In this document: in pieces, positions 52,253-60,904 of the stretch
Numbering within the stretch: position 1 is the first letter of the stretch
How the letters are laid out: the number at the start of each line of letters is the position of its first letter
DNA from: CAZQKW01 sp964594075
GTDB taxonomy: Bacteria; Desulfobacterota; WTBG01; CAIYCZ01
NCBI GenBank assembly: GCA_964594075.1
Contig: CAZQKW010000007.1
Coordinates: forward strand, 37,022 to 101,021
Direction: 5' to 3'
Length of the DNA: 64,000 nucleotides
Position numbers and translations under genes: made by a program
The notes under the pieces: model-generated
The model's input: the letters and a program-made list of their open reading frames with translations, nothing else
Database searches by the model: none
What the model was told of the DNA's origin: nothing

Positions 52253-53635
52253 ATGGCAGCGAAAAAGTCTCACACCAAAGAAAAGGCGCTGCTCGAAGCG
52301 CTTGATAAACAGCACCTGTGGCATCCCTTCACCCAGATGAAGGACTATGCGCAATTAACGCCGCTTATCATTGAGCGGGGCAAAGGTTCGTATCTGTATG
52401 ATATTGAGGGCAACCGTTACCTGGATGGCGTTTCCTCGCTCTGGGTGACCATACATGGACATCGAAAAAAACAGCTTGATACCGCCATTATCCAGCAGGT
52501 CAATAAAATCGCGCACAGCACCCTGCTCGGTCTGAGCAACGTGCCGGCCATCCGATTGGCCCAGAAACTGGTGGCAATCACACCCCCGGGACTGACAAAA
52601 GTCTTTTATTCTGACAATGGTTCAACTGCGGTTGAGGTTGCCCTGAAGATTGCTTTCCAGTTCTGGCAGCAGCAGCCCTGCCGTGCCGCCCGCAGAAAAA
52701 AAACCTTTGTAACACTTCAGAATGCTTATCACGGCGATACGCTGGGGTCGGTGAGTGTCGGCGGCATTGACCTTTTTCACCGCATCTACAGACCCCTGCT
52801 CTTCAAAACCTATAAAGCCGTGGCGCCATACTGTTACCGGTGCCCGATGAATGTGGAGCATCCTTCATGCAGCCTTGCGTGCCTGGATTCTCTGGAGCGC
52901 ATATTAAAACAGCACCATGCAAAAATTGCCGCGCTCATTATGGAGCCGATGGTTCAGGGCGCGGCTGGCATGATCGTATTTCCGCGCGGCTTTGTAAAAG
53001 CTGCACGCGAGCTCTGCACACGGTTCCAGGTTCTCTTCATTGCAGACGAAGTTGCAGTCGGTTTTGGCCGGACCGGAAAAATGTTTGCCTGTGAGCATGA
53101 ACAGGTGCAGCCGGATCTAATGGCACTGGCGAAAGGCATCACCGGCGGCACGCTGCCGCTGGCGGCAACCCTTGCCACCGACGCAATTTACAGCGCGTTT
53201 CTGGGGGAGGTTGAGGAGGGGAAAACCTTCTATCATGGCCATACCTACACCGGCAATCCTATTGCCTGCGCTGCGGCACTCGCAAACCTTGCAGTATTTG
53301 AGAAGGAGCGCGTGCTTGATGCGCTGCAGCCGAAAATTAAACTGCTCAAGCAAAAGCTCAAGGCATTTTATGCCTTGCGCCATGTGGGGGATGTGCGGCA
53401 GTGCGGTTTTATGGCTGGTATTGAATTGGTAGAGAACCGGAACAGCAAAAAGCCCTATCCGGTGCAGCAAAAAATTGGCCAGCGCGTAATTTTGGAAGCG
53501 CGCCGCCGCGGTGTAATTATCAGGCCGCTGGGCGATGTGATCGTCCTCATGCCCCCCCTCGCAATTTCCCCTCCTGAGCTTGAAACACTGGTTGATGTGG
53601 TGTATGAATCAATAAAAATTATTACTGAAAAATAA
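52253..53635 (+). CDS. bioA: adenosylmethionine-8-amino-7-oxononanoate aminotransferase
   Basis: About 460 residues of a class III PLP aminotransferase with BioA features: W-H-P-F-T-Q-M near residue 21, a D-G-V-S-S-L-W-V motif near residue 54, Y-S-D-N-G-S-T-A-V-E near residue 112, A-D-E-V-A-V-G-F-G-R-T-G near 261, and the PLP Lys in L-A-K-G-I-T-G-G near 288. It makes 7,8-diaminopelargonate in biotin synthesis. No other bio gene is in the window. The ATG at 52253 fits family length; a GTG at 52220 is in frame. Confidence 0.9.
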   Translation: MAAKKSHTKEKALLEALDKQHLWHPFTQMKDYAQLTPLIIERGKGSYLYDIEGNRYLDGVSSLWVTIHGHRKKQLDTAIIQQVNKIAHSTLLGLSNVPAIRLAQKLVAITPPGLTKVFYSDNGSTAVEVALKIAFQFWQQQPCRAARRKKTFVTLQNAYHGDTLGSVSVGGIDLFHRIYRPLLFKTYKAVAPYCYRCPMNVEHPSCSLACLDSLERILKQHHAKIAALIMEPMVQGAAGMIVFPRGFVKAARELCTRFQVLFIADEVAVGFGRTGKMFACEHEQVQPDLMALAKGITGGTLPLAATLATDAIYSAFLGEVEEGKTFYHGHTYTGNPIACAAALANLAVFEKERVLDALQPKIKLLKQKLKAFYALRHVGDVRQCGFMAGIELVENRNSKKPYPVQQKIGQRVILEARRRGVIIRPLGDVIVLMPPLAISPPELETLVDVVYESIKIITEK

Positions 53636-53679
53636 CTGCCGCGACCGGAGACAAAAAAACATTTTATTAAAGGAGAGAA

Positions 53680-54189
53680 ATGACCACAACCACCCATATT
53701 TCATCTGCCTGCATCATAACCGTTTTGGTTATCAAGTCAGGAATAGGCACGTTTGAAGCATTTCTGGCTGCAGCATGCGCCTCATGTGCTGCCCATCTGA
53801 TTCTTGATATTATCCCTCACGGTTTTATAGCTGCGCCGGATACAATTTTTAAAAAGCTGCTCCCGACGCTGCTTGAACTGGGGCCGGGGCTGATAATTCT
53901 TGTTTATGCAGTATATGTTTTTGGCAACCCGCTGCTGTTTCTCTGGGCGACTGGCTTTGGCATTCTTCCCGATATCGTGTCAACACTTATATGGAAAAGG
54001 CAGGAACTTTTTTCTGCCATCCCCGGCTTTGCGTTGATTCATCGCGCCCACCGGATCGTCCACTGGTTTGAAAAAGACAATCATGATGGAACCGTATCCT
54101 ATATGTTTCCCAGTCCGCCGTTGCTTGCAGCTGAAACAGTGCTGGTCATATCGCTGGTTTTCATCCTGTTCATGGGTTTTACAGCATAA
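53680..54189 (+). CDS. membrane protein, possible YdjM-like metal-dependent hydrolase
   Basis: 169 residues with four hydrophobic helices and conserved-looking polar motifs between them: C-A-A-H-L-I-L-D-I-I-P-H near residue 37 (H-x3-D) and L-I-H-R-A-H-R-I-V-H-W near residue 122. Buried His/Asp of this type occur in YdjM/DUF457-type inner-membrane proteins annotated as hydrolases, but activity is unproven. AAAGGAGAG precedes the ATG. It follows bioA by 44 bases. Confidence 0.6.
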   Translation: MTTTTHISSACIITVLVIKSGIGTFEAFLAAACASCAAHLILDIIPHGFIAAPDTIFKKLLPTLLELGPGLIILVYAVYVFGNPLLFLWATGFGILPDIVSTLIWKRQELFSAIPGFALIHRAHRIVHWFEKDNHDGTVSYMFPSPPLLAAETVLVISLVFILFMGFTA

Positions 54190-54245
54190 TTATGCTTTGG
54201 TTCGCGTCCTCGGGCTGCGGCAGGTCCGCACCGCGTCCTGCGTAT

Positions 54246-55325
54246 CTATTCCAGCGGGTAGTGAAAGATTTTTCCTTCACGGTTTTTTACCGCGAGCGTG
54301 CCATTCTTCATTTTCACCACATATTCTGGAAGCAACGGCACTTTCCCGCCTCCTCCCGGCAGATCAATTACATACTGCGGCACGCCCATCCCTGAGACAT
54401 GTCCATTAAGCGCTCGCATGATGTGCAGACCGGTTGTTATTGAAGTGCGAAAGTGTCCGGTTCCCTTGGCAAGATCCATCTGATGAAGGTAATAGGGCTT
54501 GACTCTGATAGCGAGCAGTTTCTGCATCAAACGCAGCATGACGGTGGGATTATCATTTACCCCTTTGAGCAGCACCGTCTGGCATCCAAGGGGGATGCCG
54601 GCATCATTCAGAAGGCCACAGGCTTTGGCAGCGTCGGCCGTTATTTCGGCGGGATGGTTAAAGTGGGTATTGACATAGAGCGGGTGAAATTTCCGCAACA
54701 TCCTAGCCAGTCTCATGGTAATGCGCTGCGGCAGCACACAGGGAATCCGCGTGCCGATGCGTATAATTTCAACGTGCGGGATAGCGCGCACCGCAGCAAG
54801 AATATCACAGAGCGCTTCATCCTGCAGCAGCAACGGATCGCCGCCGGAAATAAGCACGTCCCGCACTTCCGGGTGAAACCGGATATAGGAAATACCGTCC
54901 TGTATTGCCTGCGGGGTGAGGGCATGCTGTTTTCCCATTTTTCTTTTGCGTGTGCAAAAACGGCAGTAAACGGCACACTGGCAGGAAACCAGAAACAGAA
55001 CTCTATCGGGATAGCGATGGATAATTTGCGGCACCGGAGAATACTTTTCTTCAGCAAGCGGATCCTCCATGCCGTTTGCGTCCAGCAATTCCCGTTCATC
55101 CGGCACTACCTGTTTCCAGATCGGGTCCCCCGGTTTTTTAATCAGGCTTAAATAATAAGAGTTGATTCGCAGTGGATAGCGATCAATCACGCGCTGCAGC
55201 GCAGGATAATCACCCGCGAAGTATTCTGCGAGCTGCGCCGCGTTTGTTATGGCATGTTTTAGCAGGCGTTCCCACCGCGGCACGGAATGTCTCTGTTTTT
55301 TTAGGGATGGCGCAGTTACCGACAT
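54246..55325 (-). CDS. KamA-family radical SAM aminomutase (lysine 2,3-aminomutase-like)
   Basis: 359 residues. The radical SAM motif C-x3-C-x2-C is at Cys117, Cys121 and Cys124, followed by T-R-K-R-K-M-G. S-G-G-D-P-L-L lies near residue 158 and the PLP Lys in P-G-G-G-G-K-V-P near residue 330. Enzymes of this family move an amino group from alpha to beta carbon of lysine. At this length it may be a catabolic KamA or an EpmB-like enzyme; no epmA or efp neighbour helps decide. Confidence 0.87.
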   Translation of the reverse strand: MSVTAPSLKKQRHSVPRWERLLKHAITNAAQLAEYFAGDYPALQRVIDRYPLRINSYYLSLIKKPGDPIWKQVVPDERELLDANGMEDPLAEEKYSPVPQIIHRYPDRVLFLVSCQCAVYCRFCTRKRKMGKQHALTPQAIQDGISYIRFHPEVRDVLISGGDPLLLQDEALCDILAAVRAIPHVEIIRIGTRIPCVLPQRITMRLARMLRKFHPLYVNTHFNHPAEITADAAKACGLLNDAGIPLGCQTVLLKGVNDNPTVMLRLMQKLLAIRVKPYYLHQMDLAKGTGHFRTSITTGLHIMRALNGHVSGMGVPQYVIDLPGGGGKVPLLPEYVVKMKNGTLAVKNREGKIFHYPLE

Positions 55326-55600
55326 CAGGGTTTTTACGGGATAACTGGTAATTCAGATTTAATGCGTTGTATTTTTATTGTTTTGTAGTTATACCGCTTC
55401 TGTTGTAACTCGTATTATACGTGGCTCTCAGGCGTGTTTCTTGTCCGAAGATAAAGCGAGAACTTTTTTCAACCGCTGTGGTCTCTCATTATTGCCAATA
55501 TGTTTTATGTAACACACGCTGCACTTAATTCATTATAAAAGGTCACAGAAATAGGTGTCAATGTTTCTTTTTTCAGGGCTTTCCTCAAAAATGAACCCGG

Positions 55601-55669
55601 CAATTCAGGCCACCCGCATGAGAACGCCGCAACGCAATGGGAATAACGGGAAACAGCAACGCCGGGGCG
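55601..55669. repeat. 69-bp dispersed repeat, copy upstream of the HIT gene
   Basis: Second copy of the unit at 52118-52186. It lies in the 465-base gap between the divergent KamA and HIT genes. Apart from an AT-rich region before 55791, the gap shows nothing else I can support. Confidence 0.7.
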
Positions 55670-55790
55670 CTTTTTCATCCCCATAAAAAAATTTTTTGGA
55701 TAGGTTCTGTTCATTTTTGCCGGTCATTGCTTCCCGAAAGTTAATGTGCTAATGTTGTGAAACTATTTATTTTAACAGGAGCGACTGATA

Positions 55791-56234
55791 ATGGGGCGCA
55801 AAAAGAAGGAGTGTGTTTTTTGCAATATCGTGGCAGGCACGGCACCGGCTTTTATTCTGCATGAAGACAAATATTCTCTGTGCCTTCTTGACATCCAGCC
55901 ATTTGCCAAAGGACATTGCCTGGTTATACCAAAACGACATGTGGCCTGGTGGCATGAACTGAGCGGTCCGGAAACGGAAAGCCTTTTCAAGATGGCACGA
56001 AAAATATCACAAAAGATAATGGCGGAATATAAACCTGACTTTGTCTGTATGTATGCGCGGGGCAAGCGTATTCCCCATACGCATATTTTTCTCGTCCCGT
56101 CTTTCGGCGGCGATATTCTTGACCGATTTTTCAATACCCTTGAAGGAGTTCAGGAGCATTCGGTTGAACTTGCACGCCTGCGTGATAAAAAGGCCCTCGC
56201 GGCCGTGGCGCGAACCCTAACCCTCAAACAATAA
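55791..56234 (+). CDS. HIT-family protein
   Basis: A 147-residue HIT-fold protein: C-V-F-C-N-I-V-A-G near residue 8 (a C-x2-C zinc half-site), L-L-D-I-Q-P near 33, H-C-L-V-I-P-K-R-H near 42-50, and the HIT motif P-H-T-H-I-F-L-V-P at 95-103. The usual motif is H-x-H-x-H; here the nucleophilic middle His98 is kept but the third is Phe100. Members hydrolyse or transfer nucleotides. Its last 18 bases overlap the convergent GTPase gene. Confidence 0.85.
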   Translation: MGRKKKECVFCNIVAGTAPAFILHEDKYSLCLLDIQPFAKGHCLVIPKRHVAWWHELSGPETESLFKMARKISQKIMAEYKPDFVCMYARGKRIPHTHIFLVPSFGGDILDRFFNTLEGVQEHSVELARLRDKKALAAVARTLTLKQ

Positions 56235-57929
56235 TGGTTGCCCGGCGCTCATGCCGCCTATATCGCGCATGGCCGCAAGGCTCCGCTTGATCGCAGCGGT
56301 CTGTTCGTGCGGCTTTGTCATGAGCTTCTCAATGGTGGACAGCTCCTCCTGCACGTAGGCCAAAGCTTTGTTTTTCATCTCTTCAATTGCTTTGTTGATG
56401 CTCACCTCCCATTGATAGGAAAGCCGCGAAAGGTTTACCTCTATGGTCCACGGCAGTTGCTTGATAAAATGCTGTTCAAACGCCTTTCTGAAAATCATCA
56501 TCGGTATCAAAAACCACAAGAGCTCAAGATGAAAATCAAAGGTCCGAGTAAAGGTGAGATCCGGGCTTCCCGGTTCAGTTATGGAAATATTCCAATCAAC
56601 GCTGTTCATTTTTATCCCCAGCACCTTTTCAATATTACTATCAAGGAGCGTTTTGAAAAGGTTGACCCGCCGTAAAATTGCCGTTCGCGCCTTGACGAGC
56701 GAGGCAAAAAAGTGTTCATGTTCACTGCGGGATATGGCATGGAGTTCCCGGGTCATATTGTCCTTCACCCACTGTTCAAACTTTCCGGTAAAAACAGATA
56801 AATTACCGTTCCACCCTTGCATGTCTTCTTTGAGGCGGGCGACAAGCCGGTGTGTTAAGGGAATTTTACACATATTATTCAGATGCTGATTTATCAGCGT
56901 GCGGGTCTGCAGCATGTGTTCGCGGGCAATAAGGGTTAACTCAGAGCGGATGAGCTCAAAATTGACCTTTTCATCAAGAATGAGATTTTTCACCGCTTCC
57001 CGCTCATGATCAGCCTGCAAGGATGCATTCAAAGCCACTTCAAGATAACTGGCGCAAGAACGGCCAAGCGACGTGATTTTATGGCGGGAGATCTTGTGCA
57101 ATTCAGAATAAATATTATGCGACAACGGTTCGAACAGCTCAGTATCAAGCTGCCGTTTATAGCTGTCTGTATCGCTCTTAATAGAATAGAGATAGATCGG
57201 AAACGTGCGATTAAGTTCTTTCTGTGCTGTTTCATTCAAAAAATTAACCACTTCAGCTTGCTGATCAGGCGACAAAAGATCTGCTTTCGTCAGCAGCAAC
57301 ACGATTTCCGGCGTATAGTCCATGAGCTCGCGAATAAGCTGTATATCGCTTTCAGAAAGCGGGCGTTCAGCGCTTATCGCAACAATAGCCGCGCCGACTT
57401 TGGGCAGCCACTCTTCAGATGTTGCCGTATTATATTTATAGGCGCTTCCCAGTCCCGGGGTATCGACCAGGCGTAATCCATGATACCGCTCAAACAGCGG
57501 CAGTTCAACATCCACGACCGCCACATTTTTTGCATTCGCAGGATTTTTTGACTCGGATATAAAATTTTCAATGTCTTGCAAGGCAATTTCAATATGTGTG
57601 CCGTCTATAAACCGTACCAGCACTCTTTCCCGTGCGCCATACTGCACCCGCGTTATGCGGGTTATCACCGTGGTGACCGGAATCACGCCGACCGGCAAAA
57701 CCGGTTGCCCAATGAGAGAGTTGATAAATGAGGTTTTGCCCGCCTTAAACTGGCCCAGAATAGCAATATCAATAAATTGATTTTCCGCCAGCAGCGTTTC
57801 ACACGCCTCCACCTGCCGGTGGAGCGGTAAAATATTAAACCGCTTCACGGTGGTTCGCACCTCCTGCAAAGCTTCCTTCGCAGAGCGCTGCTGCAGCGGC
57901 AATCGCGTATAATCTTCTATTGCCTGCAT
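56217..57929 (-). CDS. bacterial dynamin-like GTPase
   Basis: 570 residues. The GTPase domain has the P-loop G-Q-F-K-A-G-K-T at 59-66, a switch Thr near 86, D-T-P-G-L-G at 156-161 and T-K-A-D at 214-217, matching dynamin-family large GTPases. A long helical region follows, with a hydrophobic stretch L-E-L-L-W-F-L-I-P-M-M-I-F near 458-470 that could act as a membrane-binding paddle. Such proteins remodel or protect membranes. It is the last gene of the operon behind the fluoride riboswitch. Confidence 0.85.
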   Translation of the reverse strand: MQAIEDYTRLPLQQRSAKEALQEVRTTVKRFNILPLHRQVEACETLLAENQFIDIAILGQFKAGKTSFINSLIGQPVLPVGVIPVTTVITRITRVQYGARERVLVRFIDGTHIEIALQDIENFISESKNPANAKNVAVVDVELPLFERYHGLRLVDTPGLGSAYKYNTATSEEWLPKVGAAIVAISAERPLSESDIQLIRELMDYTPEIVLLLTKADLLSPDQQAEVVNFLNETAQKELNRTFPIYLYSIKSDTDSYKRQLDTELFEPLSHNIYSELHKISRHKITSLGRSCASYLEVALNASLQADHEREAVKNLILDEKVNFELIRSELTLIAREHMLQTRTLINQHLNNMCKIPLTHRLVARLKEDMQGWNGNLSVFTGKFEQWVKDNMTRELHAISRSEHEHFFASLVKARTAILRRVNLFKTLLDSNIEKVLGIKMNSVDWNISITEPGSPDLTFTRTFDFHLELLWFLIPMMIFRKAFEQHFIKQLPWTIEVNLSRLSYQWEVSINKAIEEMKNKALAYVQEELSTIEKLMTKPHEQTAAIKRSLAAMRDIGGMSAGQPLLFEG

Positions 57930-57967
57930 ACTATATAACCAATGGTGTGCATGTTTTAGCCCTCCTC

Positions 57968-58396
57968 TTACCCATAACCCCCGTCAGTGCCGATCAATTG
58001 CAGTATTTCCTGAATATAGTGTTTGATCTGTTCAATTTTCGGATCTATAAGAAGATCTAACCCTGCTGTTACGCGGCCATATCCTTTCATTCTTTTTGCC
58101 CGCGCCTCTTCAACGGTTTGTAAACAATAATAAAGGGTGCCTCGTAGCGAACGTCTTACTTCTATGGTTCTTCGTTCCAGCCCGAACTGTTGCTGCAAAT
58201 CTTTGATTATGTCTTCAACCAAAGCTATGCGCTTACAAATTTCATCTTTATTTTTTATCAATATATCTTCTATGTAATCTTCAAATAAAACTCCCTGTCG
58301 CCGTGTATGCAGAATTTTTAATCTGACATCGTGCAGCATTTCTTCAATAGTGCGCAGCACCGAAGTAAACGCATTTTTTTGAAATTCATTAAACAT
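57968..58396 (-). CDS. small helical protein between ATPase and dynamin genes
   Basis: A 142-residue protein, almost all helical with heptad-like patterns (about 10-90), rich in Glu, Lys and Arg. No known motif, signal peptide or membrane segment. It overlaps the upstream ATPase-like gene by eight bases and precedes the dynamin-like GTPase by 38, so the three are likely made together. A scaffold or GTPase partner role is possible but unsupported by motif. Confidence 0.65.
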   Translation of the reverse strand: MFNEFQKNAFTSVLRTIEEMLHDVRLKILHTRRQGVLFEDYIEDILIKNKDEICKRIALVEDIIKDLQQQFGLERRTIEVRRSLRGTLYYCLQTVEEARAKRMKGYGRVTAGLDLLIDPKIEQIKHYIQEILQLIGTDGGYG

Positions 58397-59120
58397 GCGG
58401 TCCTTTCCCGGAATCCTCGGCGAACTCCTTGTTTAAAAATTCCTTCATTCCCAACGGGTATCCCTTGGTTATTTCGCTCATGGCCTTAATCCGATTAGCG
58501 GTCAGATTAAGGTGGTATTTTAGTGAACATTGTCTGAAGAATTCCTGCGTCGAGCGAATATTCAGCGTGGTCAGGCTGAGTCGTATAGCAGGGCTTAATG
58601 CGACACGCAGGCGAATGAGATCCGGCTCAGGGATAAACTGCTCCACTATGGCAATAAACCCGAAGCGTTTTTCAGTTGCTAAATAGTTGAGAAGCTTAAT
58701 CTTGTGCGGGGAGAGCTTGGCGATGTTATCTAACATGAGTATGTGCTTTCGTTTGTCCGGAAGCGCAAGATTTAGAATTTGAAATCGGCTTCTTTTGTAG
58801 TGCCCGTATCTATGTCTGTTTTTATAGCAATAATCAGGAAAAAGCTTTTTAAGAAGCGCATTGCAGACCTCTCCGGGCGTTTGTGAGAAATCAAGATAAA
58901 AAAAGCGCCAACGGTCCTGCGCGATTTTAGCTATGTGTTTAATTAAGGCGGTTCGCCTAATACCGTATTTTCCGGATAAAACGATATTTGTGTCCTTCTC
59001 CAAAGCTTTTATAATAAGCCTTATTTCTTTTTCCCGCCCTACAAAACACATGGTATCATTACTTTTTAAATGGATTTGCAAAAAAGTATCCAATACCCCA
59101 TGCTGACGGTCGGCACGCAC
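58389..59120 (-). CDS. STAND/AAA-like P-loop protein with degenerate Walker A
   Basis: 243 residues. An F-V-G-R-E-K-E-I opening near residue 26 is typical of STAND and archaeal-type ATPases. The P-loop reads G-K-Y-G-I-R-R-T at 50-57, so the expected Gly-Lys is Arg-Arg; the Walker B-like strand I-L-M-L-D-N has Asp131 but Asn instead of a second acid. A helical region and winged-helix-like end follow. It may bind but not hydrolyse ATP. The start is GTG at 59120, or ATG at 59051; neither has a good ribosome site, and tight spacing to uspA favours the former. Confidence 0.65.
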   Translation of the reverse strand: MRADRQHGVLDTFLQIHLKSNDTMCFVGREKEIRLIIKALEKDTNIVLSGKYGIRRTALIKHIAKIAQDRWRFFYLDFSQTPGEVCNALLKKLFPDYCYKNRHRYGHYKRSRFQILNLALPDKRKHILMLDNIAKLSPHKIKLLNYLATEKRFGFIAIVEQFIPEPDLIRLRVALSPAIRLSLTTLNIRSTQEFFRQCSLKYHLNLTANRIKAMSEITKGYPLGMKEFLNKEFAEDSGKGPHV

Positions 59121-59144
59121 AACAACATCGTTACTATTCTGCTA

Positions 59145-59564
59145 TTATTTGACCACTAAAACCGAACAGGGCGCAAGGCGAACCAGACTCTGGCAGGTAC
59201 TGCCCATAACGCGATCATACAATGCTGAATGCCCCATAAAGCCTATCACCAGCAGATCAAAATTATGTTTTTTAATATATTCTAAAATTGTTTTAACTTC
59301 ATGCCCTATAATAACATGGGTAATGAGTTCCACATTTTCTTTTTTTGCAATCTGTCGGGCTTTTTCAAGCGCATCACTAAACTTGCCATTAGCTGCTATC
59401 TTTTCCTCCACCACCTCGCCGATGGCCCCCGGGTAATGCGGCAGTTCTTCGACTGATATGGTGTGAAGTTCGGCAGCATAACACTGCGCCAGTTTTATTG
59501 CTTCAATAAGCGCGCGCAATGACCCCTCCGAACCATCAAGTCCGTGAAGAATTTTTTTATGCAT
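59145..59564 (-). CDS. UspA-family universal stress protein
   Basis: A 139-residue protein with L-H-G-L-D-G-S-E-G at the start and the ATP-binding motif G-F-M-G-x9-G-S-T near residues 108-124 (G-x2-G-x9-G-S/T), so it is of the ATP-binding UspA type. It ends C-S-V-L-V-V-K. Its ATG directly abuts the stop of the antiporter gene, so the two are translated from one message. Usp proteins often modulate partner transporters. Confidence 0.9.
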   Translation of the reverse strand: MHKKILHGLDGSEGSLRALIEAIKLAQCYAAELHTISVEELPHYPGAIGEVVEEKIAANGKFSDALEKARQIAKKENVELITHVIIGHEVKTILEYIKKHNFDLLVIGFMGHSALYDRVMGSTCQSLVRLAPCSVLVVK

Positions 59565-60704
59565 TTAGGTCTCCTCCTCGTCAATAAGGTTTACTTCCGG
59601 CTGAAACCACTGCTGGGCAATCAGCGTAGGGACAACCGCGCTGCCGATTACTGCAGTGACTAAAATCGTATATTGATCCTGATTAATTATATTATTGGTC
59701 AACCCAAAGAGGGCACATATGCTGCCAAATGTCAGGCCGGTTGACATCATAAGCGTTGTATAAATACCTTCGCGTTTATTAAATCTGAAGGTTTTAGTGA
59801 GCGGCCAGATGCCGAAGGTCTTGGTAACCATTTTTACCAGCAAAAGCACGACGATAATTCCCAGGGAAAAAACCACAGTCTGGAACTTTACCAGTGAGCC
59901 AGCCTTTAAAAAATAGAATGGGGTGAGCAGTGTGAAAGCAATGACCCGCATGCGCTGGGCAAGAACCCTCTCTTTCAGAAAGAAGGGAGCGAGCACCATG
60001 CCAATGAGGTATGCAGGTAAAACAGCTTCGCTTTTTGCCATATTCCCCAGACCGCCTAAAAAGAAAAGCAGCAGAAGAATAAATTTTATCTCTGGTTCGC
60101 TTATTCTGTTGCCAATTCTCTTAAAAAACCACGGAATAAATTGAGGAAGACGCCAGAGAGCAAGAGCTGTTACCAGCGCAAAGACCAAAAGCCATATATT
60201 ATAATTGGCAAAGACAATTCCAAGCGCCAGGACAGTTCCAAGATCATTTATGAAGCATGCGGCAAGAATAATTTTGCCTATTTCCGTGCGGTTGAATCCG
60301 GTTTCAAGCATAACTGCATAGACCACAGCAACTGAGGTTGTTGAAAGTGAAATGCCTGCAATCTGAGCCTGGGGCCAGGGCCATTGATAAATATAATGCG
60401 TATATAAAAGAACCCCCACATAGGGCGCCATGAACCCCATTACGCCTATGGTCATGCTTGACCAGAAGTGTTTCTTCACCACCGTCGGATCAATCTCGGC
60501 ACCGGCAAGAAACGTAAGCAGGATGGCGCCTACGCCCGCAAGATAATTAACCCATGGCGTTAGCGACAGGGGCAGCACATTGCCGGCAACTGCCCCCACT
60601 ATTATTTCTACCAGAGCAACAGAGATAGCAACACGAATAGAAATAAGCGCAGCAAGCAAGGCTAATGATATCCATAATGCCGATTCCAGCCATATGTTTT
60701 CCAT
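59565..60704 (-). CDS. CPA2-type cation:proton antiporter
   Basis: 379 residues with about eleven or twelve membrane segments. L-T-F-L-A-G-A-E-I-D-P near residue 64 and S-L-S-T-T-S-V-A-V-V-Y-A near residue 100 are the discontinuous-helix motifs of CPA2 (KefB/NapA-like) exchangers; A-C-F-I-N-D-L-G-T near residue 147 carries an Asn-Asp pair fitting the ion site. It lacks a TrkA-N domain. It is the first gene after the fluoride riboswitch, so its job is probably to cope with fluoride/proton stress by ion exchange. Confidence 0.88.
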   Translation of the reverse strand: MENIWLESALWISLALLAALISIRVAISVALVEIIVGAVAGNVLPLSLTPWVNYLAGVGAILLTFLAGAEIDPTVVKKHFWSSMTIGVMGFMAPYVGVLLYTHYIYQWPWPQAQIAGISLSTTSVAVVYAVMLETGFNRTEIGKIILAACFINDLGTVLALGIVFANYNIWLLVFALVTALALWRLPQFIPWFFKRIGNRISEPEIKFILLLLFFLGGLGNMAKSEAVLPAYLIGMVLAPFFLKERVLAQRMRVIAFTLLTPFYFLKAGSLVKFQTVVFSLGIIVVLLLVKMVTKTFGIWPLTKTFRFNKREGIYTTLMMSTGLTFGSICALFGLTNNIINQDQYTILVTAVIGSAVVPTLIAQQWFQPEVNLIDEEET

Positions 60705-60740
60705 TTCACGATCATCCCTTCAATTGAGCGCAGTAAGTTC

Positions 60741-60772
60741 TAATAAAAAACCCACCAGATTACTGGTGGGTT
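60741..60772 (-). terminator. riboswitch-controlled intrinsic terminator
   Basis: A 10-bp perfect stem (AACCCACCAG / CTGGTGGGTT) with a four-base loop followed by a U-run, between the fluoride aptamer and the antiporter ATG. It is placed to stop transcription when ligand is absent. Confidence 0.85.
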
Positions 60773-60816
60773 AAAATACCTGTTTCGTTTTTATGCTCCC
60801 ACCGCAGCATTCCGTG

Positions 60817-60870
60817 CAGCAGGAGTTATCAGCCTAAGGGCGTTTTGAGGGGAACTCCATCCCCGTTGTG
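60817..60870 (-). ncRNA. fluoride riboswitch aptamer (crcB motif)
   Basis: On the minus strand the RNA reads GGGGATGGAGTTCCCC, then AAAACGCCC, TTA, GGCTGATAACTCCTGC. This matches the fluoride aptamer: a GG-N-GAUGG-N-GUUCC stem-loop, an A-rich joint, the NGCC/GGCUGAU stem, and the conserved ACUCCU pseudoknot strand that pairs with GGAGUU. A promoter starts transcription at its 5' edge and a terminator follows. Confidence 0.88.
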
Positions 60871-60875
60871 TCTTA

Positions 60876-60904
60876 TTGTTACTTTAGTATGTACAAAAAG
60901 TCAA
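60876..60904 (-). promoter_or_regulatory. sigma70 promoter of the fluoride-riboswitch operon
   Basis: On the minus strand TTGACT (60904-60899) and TAACAA (60881-60876) are 17 bases apart. The predicted start near 60869 coincides with the first base of the aptamer. The rest of the gap toward the tup operon (60905-61046) shows nothing firm. Confidence 0.65.

Noticed and set aside
52028..52354. 108-codon minus-strand frame covering the 69-bp repeat
   Set aside because: Overlaps the start of bioA and lacks a ribosome site; the resemblance to a frame at 55505-55714 comes from the repeat itself.
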